Virus record (IMG/VR): IMGVR_UViG_3300021057_000274
Location: 248,001-312,000 of that record
Reading direction: 5' to 3' (one strand)
DNA length: 64,000 bases
Source: a virus
The notes beneath the pieces are model-generated. The model searched no databases, was not told the DNA's origin, and worked only from the letters and a program-made list of their open reading frames with translations. Below are positions 8,204 to 16,107 of this stretch, piece by piece. How positions within the stretch are numbered: position 1 is the stretch's first letter; every line of letters begins with the position of its first letter. A program made the translations under genes and the position numbers.

Positions 8204-9103
8204 ATGGATAAAATCCAATCACGATTCCAGCTCTTCCTGAATGAAGGCGTGATCAAGCTCCCTCAGAAGCTGTTGAAGGACGCGACAGACCACTTCAATT
8301 ACTGGGCGCTGGCTCACGTCTTGCACCACGGGCTCAAGAAAGCTGGGAGAGATCGCGACGAGCAGCAATTTGTCCTCGCAGCGATCAAGAAGGCTGCCTT
8401 CGACGCCGGGGTCAAGATGCCGACCTCGACCGACATCGGGAAGGCAGGTCGGAACTCGACGCTCGTTCGTCGCTTCCAGCTGGGTGATCTGCCGGCGTCT
8501 TACCTCAAGAGCCTCACCCGCGTGAGCGGCGCGGAGGAGAGGGACGTCAAGCGACTCTTCGGCAGCATCGACATCAAGTTTAAGATCTTCTTCGTCCCCC
8601 ACTCTAAGACGAGAATCGGTCCGTACTGGTCGGCTGACGACCAAGAGATCGGAGTCTCGACCGTCCACGCGCACCTCTCCTCCAAGGACTTTAAGAACTT
8701 CTCGGATTACTCGCCTGCGACGATCTCGAAGCGGATGCACGTAGCTCTAGGGGACATCGAGCACGAGCTCACCCACGGAATCCAAGAGCTTGTGCTTCAA
8801 TTTCTGCACAAGGAGCAGAGCGACCCTAAGGGAGACTCCGCGCTTCACGGCAAGGGCGAGACCGAGTACTACTTGCTAGCTACCGAGTTCGACCCGTGGA
8901 TCAAGACCTCGGTGCGCCGCTTTAGAACGGTGGTGCAACACCACAAGGCGGAGCGCAACCTCACCAAGCAGAAGGAGCTCTTTCAGAGCTACTCTCAAGG
9001 TGACGGTAGCGACTTCTTCGCCGTTCTCAAGAAGCACGATCCGGAGCGCTGGAAGAAGGCGGTGCGGATCGCGTGGTCTAGCTACGAGGACAAGTACCTC
9101 TAA
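8204..9103 (+). CDS. HELTH zinc metalloprotease-type protein with capsid-targeting N-terminus
   Basis: 299 residues. The N-terminus MDKIQSRFQLFLNEG ends in FLNE/G, very like the FIAE/A cleavage site of T4 internal proteins. The centre holds an HExxH motif, DIEHELTHGIQ (His187, Glu188, His191). It is preceded by a beta-rich segment around residue 125-155, as in zincin-like peptidases. Glu residues downstream (for example GETEYY at about residue 216) could supply the third ligand. It lies between the cysteine-protease-like gene and gp15. A packaged protease acting on host proteins is the simplest inference. Confidence 0.55.
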   Translation: MDKIQSRFQLFLNEGVIKLPQKLLKDATDHFNYWALAHVLHHGLKKAGRDRDEQQFVLAAIKKAAFDAGVKMPTSTDIGKAGRNSTLVRRFQLGDLPASYLKSLTRVSGAEERDVKRLFGSIDIKFKIFFVPHSKTRIGPYWSADDQEIGVSTVHAHLSSKDFKNFSDYSPATISKRMHVALGDIEHELTHGIQELVLQFLHKEQSDPKGDSALHGKGETEYYLLATEFDPWIKTSVRRFRTVVQHHKAERNLTKQKELFQSYSQGDGSDFFAVLKKHDPERWKKAVRIAWSSYEDKYL

Positions 9104-9109
9104 GCACCA

Positions 9110-9117
9110 CTAAATAG
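9110..9117 (+). promoter_or_regulatory. Late promoter box (CTAAATAG)
   Basis: CTAAATAG followed by GTTC and the GTG start of the gp15 gene at 9122. The box is so close that transcripts started here would be nearly leaderless. Confidence 0.5.
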
Positions 9118-9121
9118 GTTC

Positions 9122-9883
9122 GTGAGTCTACGAGCCTATTACTACAACAAGCAGCTCAAGAAGTTCATCACGGCGTTCGCCAACGTCTTCACGGGCCTCG
9201 AGGTGAGGACCGGGAAGGGCAAGGACGGCAGCGTCTCAACGATCCAGGTGCCGATCGTCTACGGGTCACGTGACCGCGTCGTTCAAGCGATCGCGTCCTC
9301 ACACACCCAGAACAAGCTCTACACCTTGCCGATGATGGCGTGCTACCTGCAGGCGATCATCATCGATCCGACCAGGCTTCACGGCGTTAACCAGATGGAC
9401 CGACGCCGCTATCTCCCGCAGGGCGGTGTCATCCCTGACGACATCAAAGCGCTCGTTCGGGTGATGCCGATCCCGTACACGATGCAGATGGAGCTGTCGG
9501 TTCACGCGTCGAACACCGATCAGCTCTTCCAGATGATGGAGCAGATCCTGATTCTCTTCGACTATGACATGCAGGTCGAGTTCAATGACGCCGGGCCAGA
9601 CTGGGCTCGCATCACGAAGCTCGTGCTGACGTCGATCAACAACGAGGAGGTCTACCCGGCTGGCACTGAAAAGCGGGCTCTAGTCTGGTCTCTCACCTTC
9701 GACCTTCCCGTCTGGTTGTCGCCGCCGGCCGAGATCCGCACGAACATCATCAACGACATCAAGATCCGGTTCGGCAACATCGACGGCTTCGAGCTCAACG
9801 AGATCGACGCCGACGGAAACCCAGCTCCGTTCAACGAGATCTTCACGTCGATCGACATAGCTTCCGATGACGTGCTACCTTGA
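9122..9883 (+). CDS. 15: Tail sheath stabiliser and completion protein gp15
   Basis: 253 residues, near the 272 of T4 gp15. Family features are present: an N-terminal YYYNKQLKKFITAFANVFTGLEV, the VPIVYGSRDRVVQAI motif, NKLYTLPMMACYLQ, the IPYTMQMELSVHASNTDQLFQMMEQIL region and a WSLTFDLPVWL strand near the end. gp15 forms the ring terminating the tail that joins it to the neck. It is flanked upstream by neck genes and downstream by a tail-tube gene. Start is GTG with a late-promoter box immediately upstream. Confidence 0.9.
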   Translation: MSLRAYYYNKQLKKFITAFANVFTGLEVRTGKGKDGSVSTIQVPIVYGSRDRVVQAIASSHTQNKLYTLPMMACYLQAIIIDPTRLHGVNQMDRRRYLPQGGVIPDDIKALVRVMPIPYTMQMELSVHASNTDQLFQMMEQILILFDYDMQVEFNDAGPDWARITKLVLTSINNEEVYPAGTEKRALVWSLTFDLPVWLSPPAEIRTNIINDIKIRFGNIDGFELNEIDADGNPAPFNEIFTSIDIASDDVLP

Positions 9884-9902
9884 CCTGAAAATTCACTCCT
9901 AG

Positions 9903-9914
9903 ATAAATACCCTC
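9903..9914 (+). promoter_or_regulatory. Late promoter box (ATAAATACCCTC)
   Basis: ATAAATA followed by CCCTC, the fuller version of the window's late motif, 29 bases before the tail-tube ATG at 9943, which has its own ribosome site TAGGAGAAC. Confidence 0.7.
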
Positions 9915-9942
9915 GCTACCACTTGGAGCACTAGGAGAACGA

Positions 9943-10539
9943 ATGGGCACTCTCTCACAAATCGGCATTCCGGGCATCGGGAACACGATCCTTCACCCGA
10001 GGCAGAAGAACCGTTGGCGGGTCATCTTCAGCGGACTCGGCGGTCTTCTGGGAGCAAGCTCGACGGCTCCTAACGACCTCTCGCTCCAGCTGACCACCTT
10101 CACGCGTCCGAGCCTCTCGTACGAGGAGGTCCAGCTTGACCGCTACAACTCGCGCGTCTACGTCGCTGGCAAGCACACGTTTGACCCGTGCACCCTGACT
10201 GTTGAGGATGACATCACCAACCGCGCGGTGAGCGCGATCCAGAACCAGCTCGAGGCGCAGCAGCGCTTGATCGGCGCGACGGGCCCGTGGCTCAACACTG
10301 AAGCGACCGCGTTCGGCTACAAGTTCGGCATGATCTTCGAGGGCCTGGACGGCAACGAGACGGTCACCGAGACCTGGAAGTACGAGGGCTGCTTCATCCA
10401 AGCTGCTGACTTTGACCAGGGCGACTACGCGACCGGCGAGAAGTTCCTCATCACCGTCACCGTTCGTTACGACCACGTTCGTCATGACCTCGCCCCATCC
10501 GTCACCGGATCTGCCGTCGGCGGGTTGGTAAACGCGTAA
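9943..10539 (+). CDS. Tail tube protein, gp19-like
   Basis: 198 residues (T4 gp19 is 163). The tube-fold signature is visible: HPRQKNRWRVIFSGLG near the start, LQLTTFTRPSLSYEEVQLDRYNS, YVAGKHTFDPCTLTVEDDITN, and a C-terminal WKYEGCFIQAADF strand. gp19-type subunits polymerise into the rigid inner tail tube. It has its own late promoter and ribosome site, as expected for an abundant virion protein. Two further proteins in the window (13328 and 43514) have the same fold, so this is one of three paralogues. Confidence 0.75.
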   Translation: MGTLSQIGIPGIGNTILHPRQKNRWRVIFSGLGGLLGASSTAPNDLSLQLTTFTRPSLSYEEVQLDRYNSRVYVAGKHTFDPCTLTVEDDITNRAVSAIQNQLEAQQRLIGATGPWLNTEATAFGYKFGMIFEGLDGNETVTETWKYEGCFIQAADFDQGDYATGEKFLITVTVRYDHVRHDLAPSVTGSAVGGLVNA

Positions 10540-10555
10540 GTAAGGGAGGTCCCCG

Positions 10556-10936
10556 ATGGACCTCCTTCGGGAGCTTACCCAGATCCTCGAGGGTCTTGAG
10601 GATCATAAAAAGTATCCGCTCGTTGATCGGGTCAACGCCGACCTGGTCAACGAGTTTATGCACAAGAAGCCTGCCCGCTGGGCTGACCTTGACAGCTCTG
10701 CCAAGAAGATTCCGCTTGAGCGAGTCAAGGCGATCTTCGGCGGAGATCTTCGCCGTCGCTCCTTTACGATCAAGAGCCTCTGGGGTGAGCGCCCCGAGAG
10801 CCCCTCCTCAGAATTTGTCGACTCTTTTAGAAATTACAAGGAGCCGATCGTGGTCGTAGATGACAAAAAGCACCCCAAGTACGTGATTCACTCCGGTGGC
10901 TTCAATTATCCGCGCTACATGACGGCCGTCAAGTGA
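10556..10936 (+). CDS. Probable internal head protein, MDLLREL type
   Basis: 126 residues beginning MDLLRELTQILEGLED, a variant of the shared N-terminal signal that recurs at 59744 (MDLLRELINVSE) and 46368 (MELLRELIEIMS). A gp21-type site ILE/G follows. The body is basic with no motif that I recognise. It follows the tail tube gene with ribosome site GGGAGG and overlaps the next start. Confidence 0.5.
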   Translation: MDLLRELTQILEGLEDHKKYPLVDRVNADLVNEFMHKKPARWADLDSSAKKIPLERVKAIFGGDLRRRSFTIKSLWGERPESPSSEFVDSFRNYKEPIVVVDDKKHPKYVIHSGGFNYPRYMTAVK

Positions 10937-11886
10937 AACTTCTTGAAGAGCTCGTCCTCCTCCTAGAAGAGATCAGCGATCCCTACGTGGTTACGCTGGG
11001 GCGCCCTAAGAACTGGCGCCCGTTCAAGGATACGCCAGCAGGGGCGAACCTCGATGAAGATCCGCACACTTACTTGATGATCAAGACCAAGCAAACCGCT
11101 GGCATTCCCATGGCGGTGATCCGCGATCTGGGACTTAGTTACACAGACGGTGACGGCAAGATCCGGGGGAAGGCGCGCACTCTAGGGGTCGTGAAGGTGT
11201 CAACTCTAGAGGGCAAGGAAGCTGGCAAAAAGAGCCGGTCTGTCGGGTTCTACAGTTGGAAGCCTACCGGATTAGTTTTCTGGTTCAAGAATAAGTCTGA
11301 GAGCGAAGCTAAGGAAGCCATCGAGCAGCTGTTAGAGCCGGTGCTTAAGCGACAGAATAAGTACGTGGCCGCTCGAGAGAGGGCGAGAGAGACCGCGCCA
11401 CGGCGTCGAAAGGAAGCGGCAAAATATTATTCAGAGCGGCGCAAGAAGGAGCTTGAAGAGCTCAAGCAGAAATACGGAGCCGACATCGTGGAGCGAGTAA
11501 AGGTCAAGTCGATGTCCCACGAGGGTGATGACGGGTACCAATGGGCGATGTTCGTCGACGGCCGTCGAGTTCGATCAGGGATGAAGCAAGCCGAAGCTAG
11601 AGCCGCGCAACGCTCACAGTGGAGCTATCTGAAGCGGCTAAAGGAAATGACCCCCGAGGAGCGACTTAGGGAAATCAACGCCGCCCGCGGCCTGCAAGCT
11701 TACTTCATGCTTCAGGCTATGGAGGACGACGTTGATTTGCATCTCGCCGTGATCAAGCAGCACGCGAAAGAGCTAGTTGACGCGAACGACTTAGCCACTG
11801 ATACGATCGAGAACGCAAAGGTTAATGACGAACAGGCGAGGAAGATCTATAACGACCTCATCGCTAAGCTTAGGAAGAAGACATGA
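10933..11886 (+). CDS. Probable internal head protein with central coiled coil
   Basis: 317 residues from a GTG overlapping the previous stop. The N-terminus MKLLEELVLLLEEISD fits the packaging-type signal (LLLE/E). Residues about 130-190 form a strongly charged coiled coil (KYYSERRKKELEELKQKYG). After it a small segment (YQWAMFVDGRRVRSGMKQAEA) looks like a compact beta-hairpin DNA- or protein-binding unit. No enzyme family is recognised. Neighbours on both sides carry similar N-termini. Confidence 0.5.
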   Translation: MKLLEELVLLLEEISDPYVVTLGRPKNWRPFKDTPAGANLDEDPHTYLMIKTKQTAGIPMAVIRDLGLSYTDGDGKIRGKARTLGVVKVSTLEGKEAGKKSRSVGFYSWKPTGLVFWFKNKSESEAKEAIEQLLEPVLKRQNKYVAARERARETAPRRRKEAAKYYSERRKKELEELKQKYGADIVERVKVKSMSHEGDDGYQWAMFVDGRRVRSGMKQAEARAAQRSQWSYLKRLKEMTPEERLREINAARGLQAYFMLQAMEDDVDLHLAVIKQHAKELVDANDLATDTIENAKVNDEQARKIYNDLIAKLRKKT

Positions 11887-12224
11887 TCATCGTAGAACTG
11901 CTCGCCATCCTCGAGGCTAAGATCGATCCGAAGAAGTGGCCTGAGCTCAAGGCCTACTGGGACAAGTACGGCCACGGCACCAAGTTCGAAGACCTCGACG
12001 GTATCAAGGTACGAAGTGACGGCAACTACGTCGTCGTGCGCTGGAAGGAGGAGGGCGGCAAGGTAGGACTCGCCGACCTAGCGAAGTACACCGGAGGTCC
12101 GTGGGAGATGCAGAACGACAGCTTCGACGAGATCACCGAGGGTGACTGGCGGAAGCTGAAGATCGTTCCAGACTGCGACTGGTTCACGATTCCCGGCCAC
12201 CCCGACTACGACGAGGAAGAGTAA
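11883..12224 (+). CDS. Small acidic protein, probable internal head protein
   Basis: 113 residues beginning MIIVELLAILEAK (possible cleavage ILE/A), start overlapping the previous stop. The body is acidic with many Trp/Tyr/Asp residues (NYVVVRWKEEGGKVGLADLA, then a DYDEEE tail). Function unknown. Confidence 0.5.
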   Translation: MIIVELLAILEAKIDPKKWPELKAYWDKYGHGTKFEDLDGIKVRSDGNYVVVRWKEEGGKVGLADLAKYTGGPWEMQNDSFDEITEGDWRKLKIVPDCDWFTIPGHPDYDEEE

Positions 12225-12252
12225 GAAGCCTTGCACCACCAGGTCAGCTAGG

Positions 12253-12261
12253 CTAAATAGG
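12253..12261 (+). promoter_or_regulatory. Late promoter box (CTAAATAGG)
   Basis: CTAAATAGG lies 45 bases before the ATG at 12306. The leader between them contains a small hairpin, CCGCG-GTAGA-CGCGG. Confidence 0.5.
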
Positions 12262-12305
12262 TAACCACCTCCGCGGTAGACGCGGTTAGCACGGGAAAGC
12301 TCAAG

Positions 12306-13328
12306 ATGGCGTTGGAACTTCTACTAGAATTGCTGGATTCGACCAGCGAGAAGTCTCCTGAGATTCAGGAGATGGCGCCATTCATCCACGCCATCGCGAG
12401 ACTCTTGTTCGGTACTAAGGCTCGCGCCGTCAAGGACTCTAAGCGCGGCAAGGAAGCCAAGTTCTTCGGGGTCGCTCACGAGCGAAGCCGGATCAAGGAC
12501 CCGAAGGGAAAGCCGCTGATGCTCACCTTCGATAACAGCACCGACTCCGGCGAGTTCGAGATCAACTCGCTACTCAAGCTCGATATCGAAAAGGACGGCG
12601 ACATCGACCTGGAGATCAAGAAGCTCTTCAAGGAGTTTCAGGTCAAGTCCAAGAAGAAGATGAACTACGTCATGCAGGGCGACCGCTACGTTCTGCGCGA
12701 GATCCACCTGGGCAAAGAGATCAACGAGCTCACCGTCGCGATGGTCGAGAAGCTCCTCAAGTTGCTCAGCAACAAACCCGAGAAGGTCGAGGAAGCCATG
12801 ACCTCTGGCGAAATTGTTGAGTTTATCAAGAAAGAGACAAGAGAAACTCAAAACTCAGATCATCCGGCTGGCGATCGCGCTTACGCAAGGGCGATCGACG
12901 ATGTCATCAAGAAGGCTAGCAAAGCTGATTTAAAGTTTGCGCAAGAACAGCTAAATGCTGCGATTAAAGAGGGCAGCTTCGGAACCGACACCCTCACCCC
13001 AGCTGCTGCAGGTAAAGTTTGGGGTAAGTTTGCTGGATGGCGCGCTGCCGTAAAGTTTCTCGGAGGTAAGCTTCCCAAGGACGTAGAAAGCGCATCGTAC
13101 CTCGACGATCTTTGGGACATCAAGCCGGGAAGGGTCGAGGAAGCGATGACGAAGAGCTTCATCACAGAGGCTGACTTCAACTTGATTCTTGACTGGTTCT
13201 CGTCGACGTCTGGCGGCCCGCAGATGGCTGACTACGCGGACAAGATCAAAGAGCGGATGCCAGGCGTGCAGCCTTGGACCTGGAAGCAAAATAAGCACTC
13301 TCTCATCAAGAAGCTCTCCAAGAAATAA
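12306..13328 (+). CDS. Probable internal head protein with repeated EEAMT segments
   Basis: 340 residues beginning MALELLLELLDS. Two internal copies of a short segment, KVEEAMTSGE (about residue 160) and RVEEAMTKSFITEADF (about residue 277), separate three blocks. The second copy contains FITE/A, a close match to the T4 gp21 cleavage site, suggesting processing into several pieces. Blocks are helical and charged with no recognised enzyme motif. Ends as TAATG on the next gene. Confidence 0.45.
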   Translation: MALELLLELLDSTSEKSPEIQEMAPFIHAIARLLFGTKARAVKDSKRGKEAKFFGVAHERSRIKDPKGKPLMLTFDNSTDSGEFEINSLLKLDIEKDGDIDLEIKKLFKEFQVKSKKKMNYVMQGDRYVLREIHLGKEINELTVAMVEKLLKLLSNKPEKVEEAMTSGEIVEFIKKETRETQNSDHPAGDRAYARAIDDVIKKASKADLKFAQEQLNAAIKEGSFGTDTLTPAAAGKVWGKFAGWRAAVKFLGGKLPKDVESASYLDDLWDIKPGRVEEAMTKSFITEADFNLILDWFSSTSGGPQMADYADKIKERMPGVQPWTWKQNKHSLIKKLSKK

Positions 13329-14551
13329 TGGCGGTCAAGCAATCCGACGTCCCGCAGATCGCTCAGCAGGTCGGCGTCGACCTCTCGAGGTCGAGCGCTG
13401 AGAGCGCGTCTAACCTGACCGCGCAGATCGCCGCCTGGAACGACCAGAACGCCAGCCCGGGTGACATCCTCGCGGCGACCCGCGGGATCCCGGGCACGGT
13501 CGGCGGGATTCCGGGGATCGGTAGCTCGATCCCCCAGATCGGCCGAATTCCGCTCCCGACCGCCGAGATCCCGAACATCTTGGGGCCGCTCAACCAGATC
13601 AACCTCGGCGTCGCTGGAACATGGGAGGCGACCCACTACGCGAACGATCTCAACGCCCACCACCCGAAGTTTAAGTTTCTCTTTAAGGTCGAGTTCCAGG
13701 GCTTCACGGCGAAGAACTTCTACCGGTATGTCCATCGCATCGACAAGCCCAAGGTGCGCTTCAACCACCAGGACATGAACTATTACAACTTTCGGACTCG
13801 CGTCTTGACCCACATGACGTTCGAGCCCCTCGCGATCACGTTTCTCGACGAGATCGGCAACAGCGTCAACAACTTCTTCGCCACCTACATGGCCGAGCGC
13901 TCGGGGCAGGGCGAGGGCCACGCCGACACTGACGCTGGTTTGGGCAAGGCTACCTCGACGAAGTCTTATCCCAACGGATATTCAGCCGGTCGTAAGATCA
14001 TCGTCGAGCAGATCTTTGCGAACGGCACTCACTCGAACTGGTTCACCTTCATCAACCCCCGCATCGAGGCGTTTGACTTCGATGAGCTGAACATGGAGGA
14101 CAGCCTGGGCTCGCTGCTCACGGTGATGTTCTCCTATGACGCGTTGACCTGTGACACCCACGAGCGATCGCGACTTTACGGCTGGGGTGAGACTGACCTG
14201 CTCAAGGGCGGCGACTATCCCGGCAAGAACGCGGGCGACGAGAGCGGCATGTATCGAGCTGGAGCCATCTCCGCGACGGGGAAGCCGACAGGCCGAGAGG
14301 TTAAGCCACCGACGACCTCGTCGAACTACGCGGCGCCTGACCTCGGGGAGTATCCTGACGAGGCCACGCAATCCGCGGCGCTAGAGGGACTAACCGCGCC
14401 GACGTACGAGGGGCCAAATCCAGAGGGGGCGCCAGCCTGGGTTTCAGAGAACTCCACCGATACGATCATCAATCGTAACGTCCAAGAGACCTTTACCTCA
14501 GTTCGCTCCGGGCTTAACCTCAATCCCCTGCTAGGCATCACCGTCAAATAG
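13328..14551 (+). CDS. Large tail-tube-fold protein (gp19/gp54/gp48-type)
   Basis: 407 residues. The centre (about residues 105-295) carries a tube-type domain: HPKFKFLFKVEFQGF, VHRIDKPKVRFNHQDMNYYNFRTRV, MTFEPLAITFLDE, then WFTFINPRIEAFDFDELNMED and LLTVMFSYDAL. The N-terminal 100 residues are Gly/Pro/Ile-rich with repeated GIPG/IGS units and the C-terminal 100 residues are low-complexity. T4 gp48 and gp54 are longer relatives of the tube protein that start the tube on the baseplate, so an initiator or cap role is likely. Which of the two cannot be told from sequence alone. Confidence 0.6.
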   Translation: MAVKQSDVPQIAQQVGVDLSRSSAESASNLTAQIAAWNDQNASPGDILAATRGIPGTVGGIPGIGSSIPQIGRIPLPTAEIPNILGPLNQINLGVAGTWEATHYANDLNAHHPKFKFLFKVEFQGFTAKNFYRYVHRIDKPKVRFNHQDMNYYNFRTRVLTHMTFEPLAITFLDEIGNSVNNFFATYMAERSGQGEGHADTDAGLGKATSTKSYPNGYSAGRKIIVEQIFANGTHSNWFTFINPRIEAFDFDELNMEDSLGSLLTVMFSYDALTCDTHERSRLYGWGETDLLKGGDYPGKNAGDESGMYRAGAISATGKPTGREVKPPTTSSNYAAPDLGEYPDEATQSAALEGLTAPTYEGPNPEGAPAWVSENSTDTIINRNVQETFTSVRSGLNLNPLLGITVK

Positions 14552-14571
14552 CCTTCTAGATCTCGAAGCCG

Positions 14572-14583
14572 TTAAATATTCTA
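14572..14583 (+). promoter_or_regulatory. Late promoter box (TTAAATATTCTA)
   Basis: TTAAATATTCTA abuts the ATG at 14584. In ancestral order this box probably served gene 4 directly, before the insertion described next. Confidence 0.5.
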
Positions 14584-15090
14584 ATGGCTAAAGGAATCTA
14601 CACTCCAGAAAATCCAGCGAAGTATCACGGTGACGCACGCGCGTGTAAAGAATGCGGCTTCACCTTCAAGTCAGTAATGAGTCTTGCTCGTCACTTGACT
14701 CAAAAGCATGCAATAACTTGTCAAGCATACTGGGATAAGCACTTTCTGATTACGAATTGTATTGAATGTGGAAAACCAACCAAGTTCAAAGGCATTGGCA
14801 AAGGGTATGCTAAGGTATGCTCACATGTTTGTGGCGGGGTTAACTTTAGAAAGCAATTGAGAGCTGATCCTTACAAACAAGAGCAGTTTGCACGGCGAGT
14901 TTCATCTAATCAAAAAGCAATTTGGAGTCAACGTTCAGACAGCGAGAAGAAAGCTATTTTTGAGAAGATAGCCTATACTTCATTTAGATCTAAAATCGTT
15001 AATCGCCCAACAACGATCGTGTTTGACGACGCATGGTGGAAGTTACAAGCTCGTGTGTCACGAAATCTTGACGAGGTGTTCTTTGACTAA
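14584..15090 (+). CDS. Zinc-finger protein, homing-endonuclease-like, inserted before gene 4
   Basis: 168 residues. The first 17 residues (AKGIYTPENPAKYHGD) copy the start of head-completion protein gp4, whose own gene follows. Then comes a C2H2 finger (CKECGFTFKSVMSLARHLTQKH) and a second Cys4-type element (CIECGKPTKFKG...VCSHVC), the usual N-terminal modules of phage homing endonucleases. No nuclease core is visible, so it may be truncated. The stretch 14640-15060 is clearly richer in A+T than its neighbours. I infer a mobile element or its remnant that landed at the 5' end of gene 4 and captured its start. Confidence 0.6.
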   Translation: MAKGIYTPENPAKYHGDARACKECGFTFKSVMSLARHLTQKHAITCQAYWDKHFLITNCIECGKPTKFKGIGKGYAKVCSHVCGGVNFRKQLRADPYKQEQFARRVSSNQKAIWSQRSDSEKKAIFEKIAYTSFRSKIVNRPTTIVFDDAWWKLQARVSRNLDEVFFD

Positions 15091-15547
15091 TTTAGGAAAA
15101 AAGTCCAGGAACAGGGGAACGGCAAAGGGATTATTTAGACCTACCAATCCCCACAAATATCTGGGGGATCCATGCAAAATTCGCTTTCTCTCGAATTGGG
15201 AGCGCTTTTTCATGCAGTGGTGTGACCGAAACCCGAACATTCTCAGGTGGGGATCGGAGGAGTTTCGCATCCCCTACTTTCACCCTGTCAAGCAGAAGAT
15301 CTGCAACTACATTCCGGACTTCATCATCAAGTATCGGGACAAGGATGACCGCATCATCACCGAGATCCTCGAGGTGAAGCCGGCCAAGGAGGCCGTTCTC
15401 AACCTCCCGGGACGCAAGAAGATCTCGACCTACGACCAGGTTCAGCTGGCGATCAACAACGCAAAGTGGAAGGCCGCTAAGGAGTTCTGTGAGTCACACG
15501 GCATCAAGTTTCGTGTTCTCACCGAGCACCAGCTCTTTAGAAAATGA
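15083..15547 (+). CDS. 4: Head completion nuclease gp4
   Basis: The TTG at 15083 gives 154 residues, matching T4 gp4 (150), and has a GAGGT site upstream. The conserved family pattern is present: KGLFRPTNPHKYLGD, NWERFFMQWCDRNPNILRWGSEE, PDFIIKY and EILEVKP. The last two give a PD-(D/E)xK nuclease core. T4 gp4 finishes packaged heads before tails attach. The usual Met of the family is ACG here, so initiation has moved upstream and overlaps the inserted zinc-finger gene by 8 bases. Downstream comes gp16. Confidence 0.85.
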   Translation: MTNLGKKSRNRGTAKGLFRPTNPHKYLGDPCKIRFLSNWERFFMQWCDRNPNILRWGSEEFRIPYFHPVKQKICNYIPDFIIKYRDKDDRIITEILEVKPAKEAVLNLPGRKKISTYDQVQLAINNAKWKAAKEFCESHGIKFRVLTEHQLFRK

Positions 15548-16107
15548 CCAACAACTCAGATAACTCGCACGTTCTCAACGATCTCTTCAACGTCGGTGCC
15601 GCTCCGCCTCCTAAGGAGATCCAAGCGATCACCGACCCTGGCATCACGACCGCCCTCGTCCGTCCGTCGACCGGTGAGCGAGTCATCAGGCCTGAGGCTC
15701 CGCCAGCGGAAGAGGTGATCGCGGGTGAGGAGCGACTTGAGGATCTCGCGATCGACTCGAAGCTAGAACGGGTCCACGAGTCCGCGATCGAGGCTTACAA
15801 GTCACAGTTTAAGCTCTCTCAAGAGGTCGAGTCTCGCTTCTCAGCTAGAAACGCTGAGGTAGCCGCCCAGTACTTGAAGATCGCGCTCGACTCGGTCAGC
15901 CTGCGGGTTGACTCGAAGTTCAAGCGAAACAAGATCAAGCTCGCGCAGGAGAAGAAGGAGGAGGGGGCGAAGGGAAGGGGCACGATCCTCGTCGCGGACC
16001 GCAACGAGGTGCTTCGGGTCCTCAGTCAGGCGCTCCAGCAGAGCTCGCCGGCGGAGAAGACCGTCGAGGGTGAGGTGCTACCGGAGATGAAGAGTGAGGC
16101 TGAATGA
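15544..16107 (+). CDS. 16: Terminase small subunit, gp16-like
   Basis: 187 residues (T4 gp16 is 164). The middle (residues about 65-140) is helical with KLERVHESAIEAYKSQFKL, NAEVAAQYLKIALDSVSLRVDSKFKRNKIK, which fits the oligomerising helical core of gp16. The N-terminal 60 residues are Pro/Ala-rich. The small subunit recognises phage DNA ends and regulates the gp17 motor. Order gp4-gp16-(accessory genes)-gp17 supports the call. The start overlaps the gp4 stop. Confidence 0.65.
   Translation: MTNNSDNSHVLNDLFNVGAAPPPKEIQAITDPGITTALVRPSTGERVIRPEAPPAEEVIAGEERLEDLAIDSKLERVHESAIEAYKSQFKLSQEVESRFSARNAEVAAQYLKIALDSVSLRVDSKFKRNKIKLAQEKKEEGAKGRGTILVADRNEVLRVLSQALQQSSPAEKTVEGEVLPEMKSEAE

Noticed and set aside
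13232-13921. Minus-strand open frame of 229 codons
   Set aside because: Antisense to the tube-fold protein gene; no independent support.
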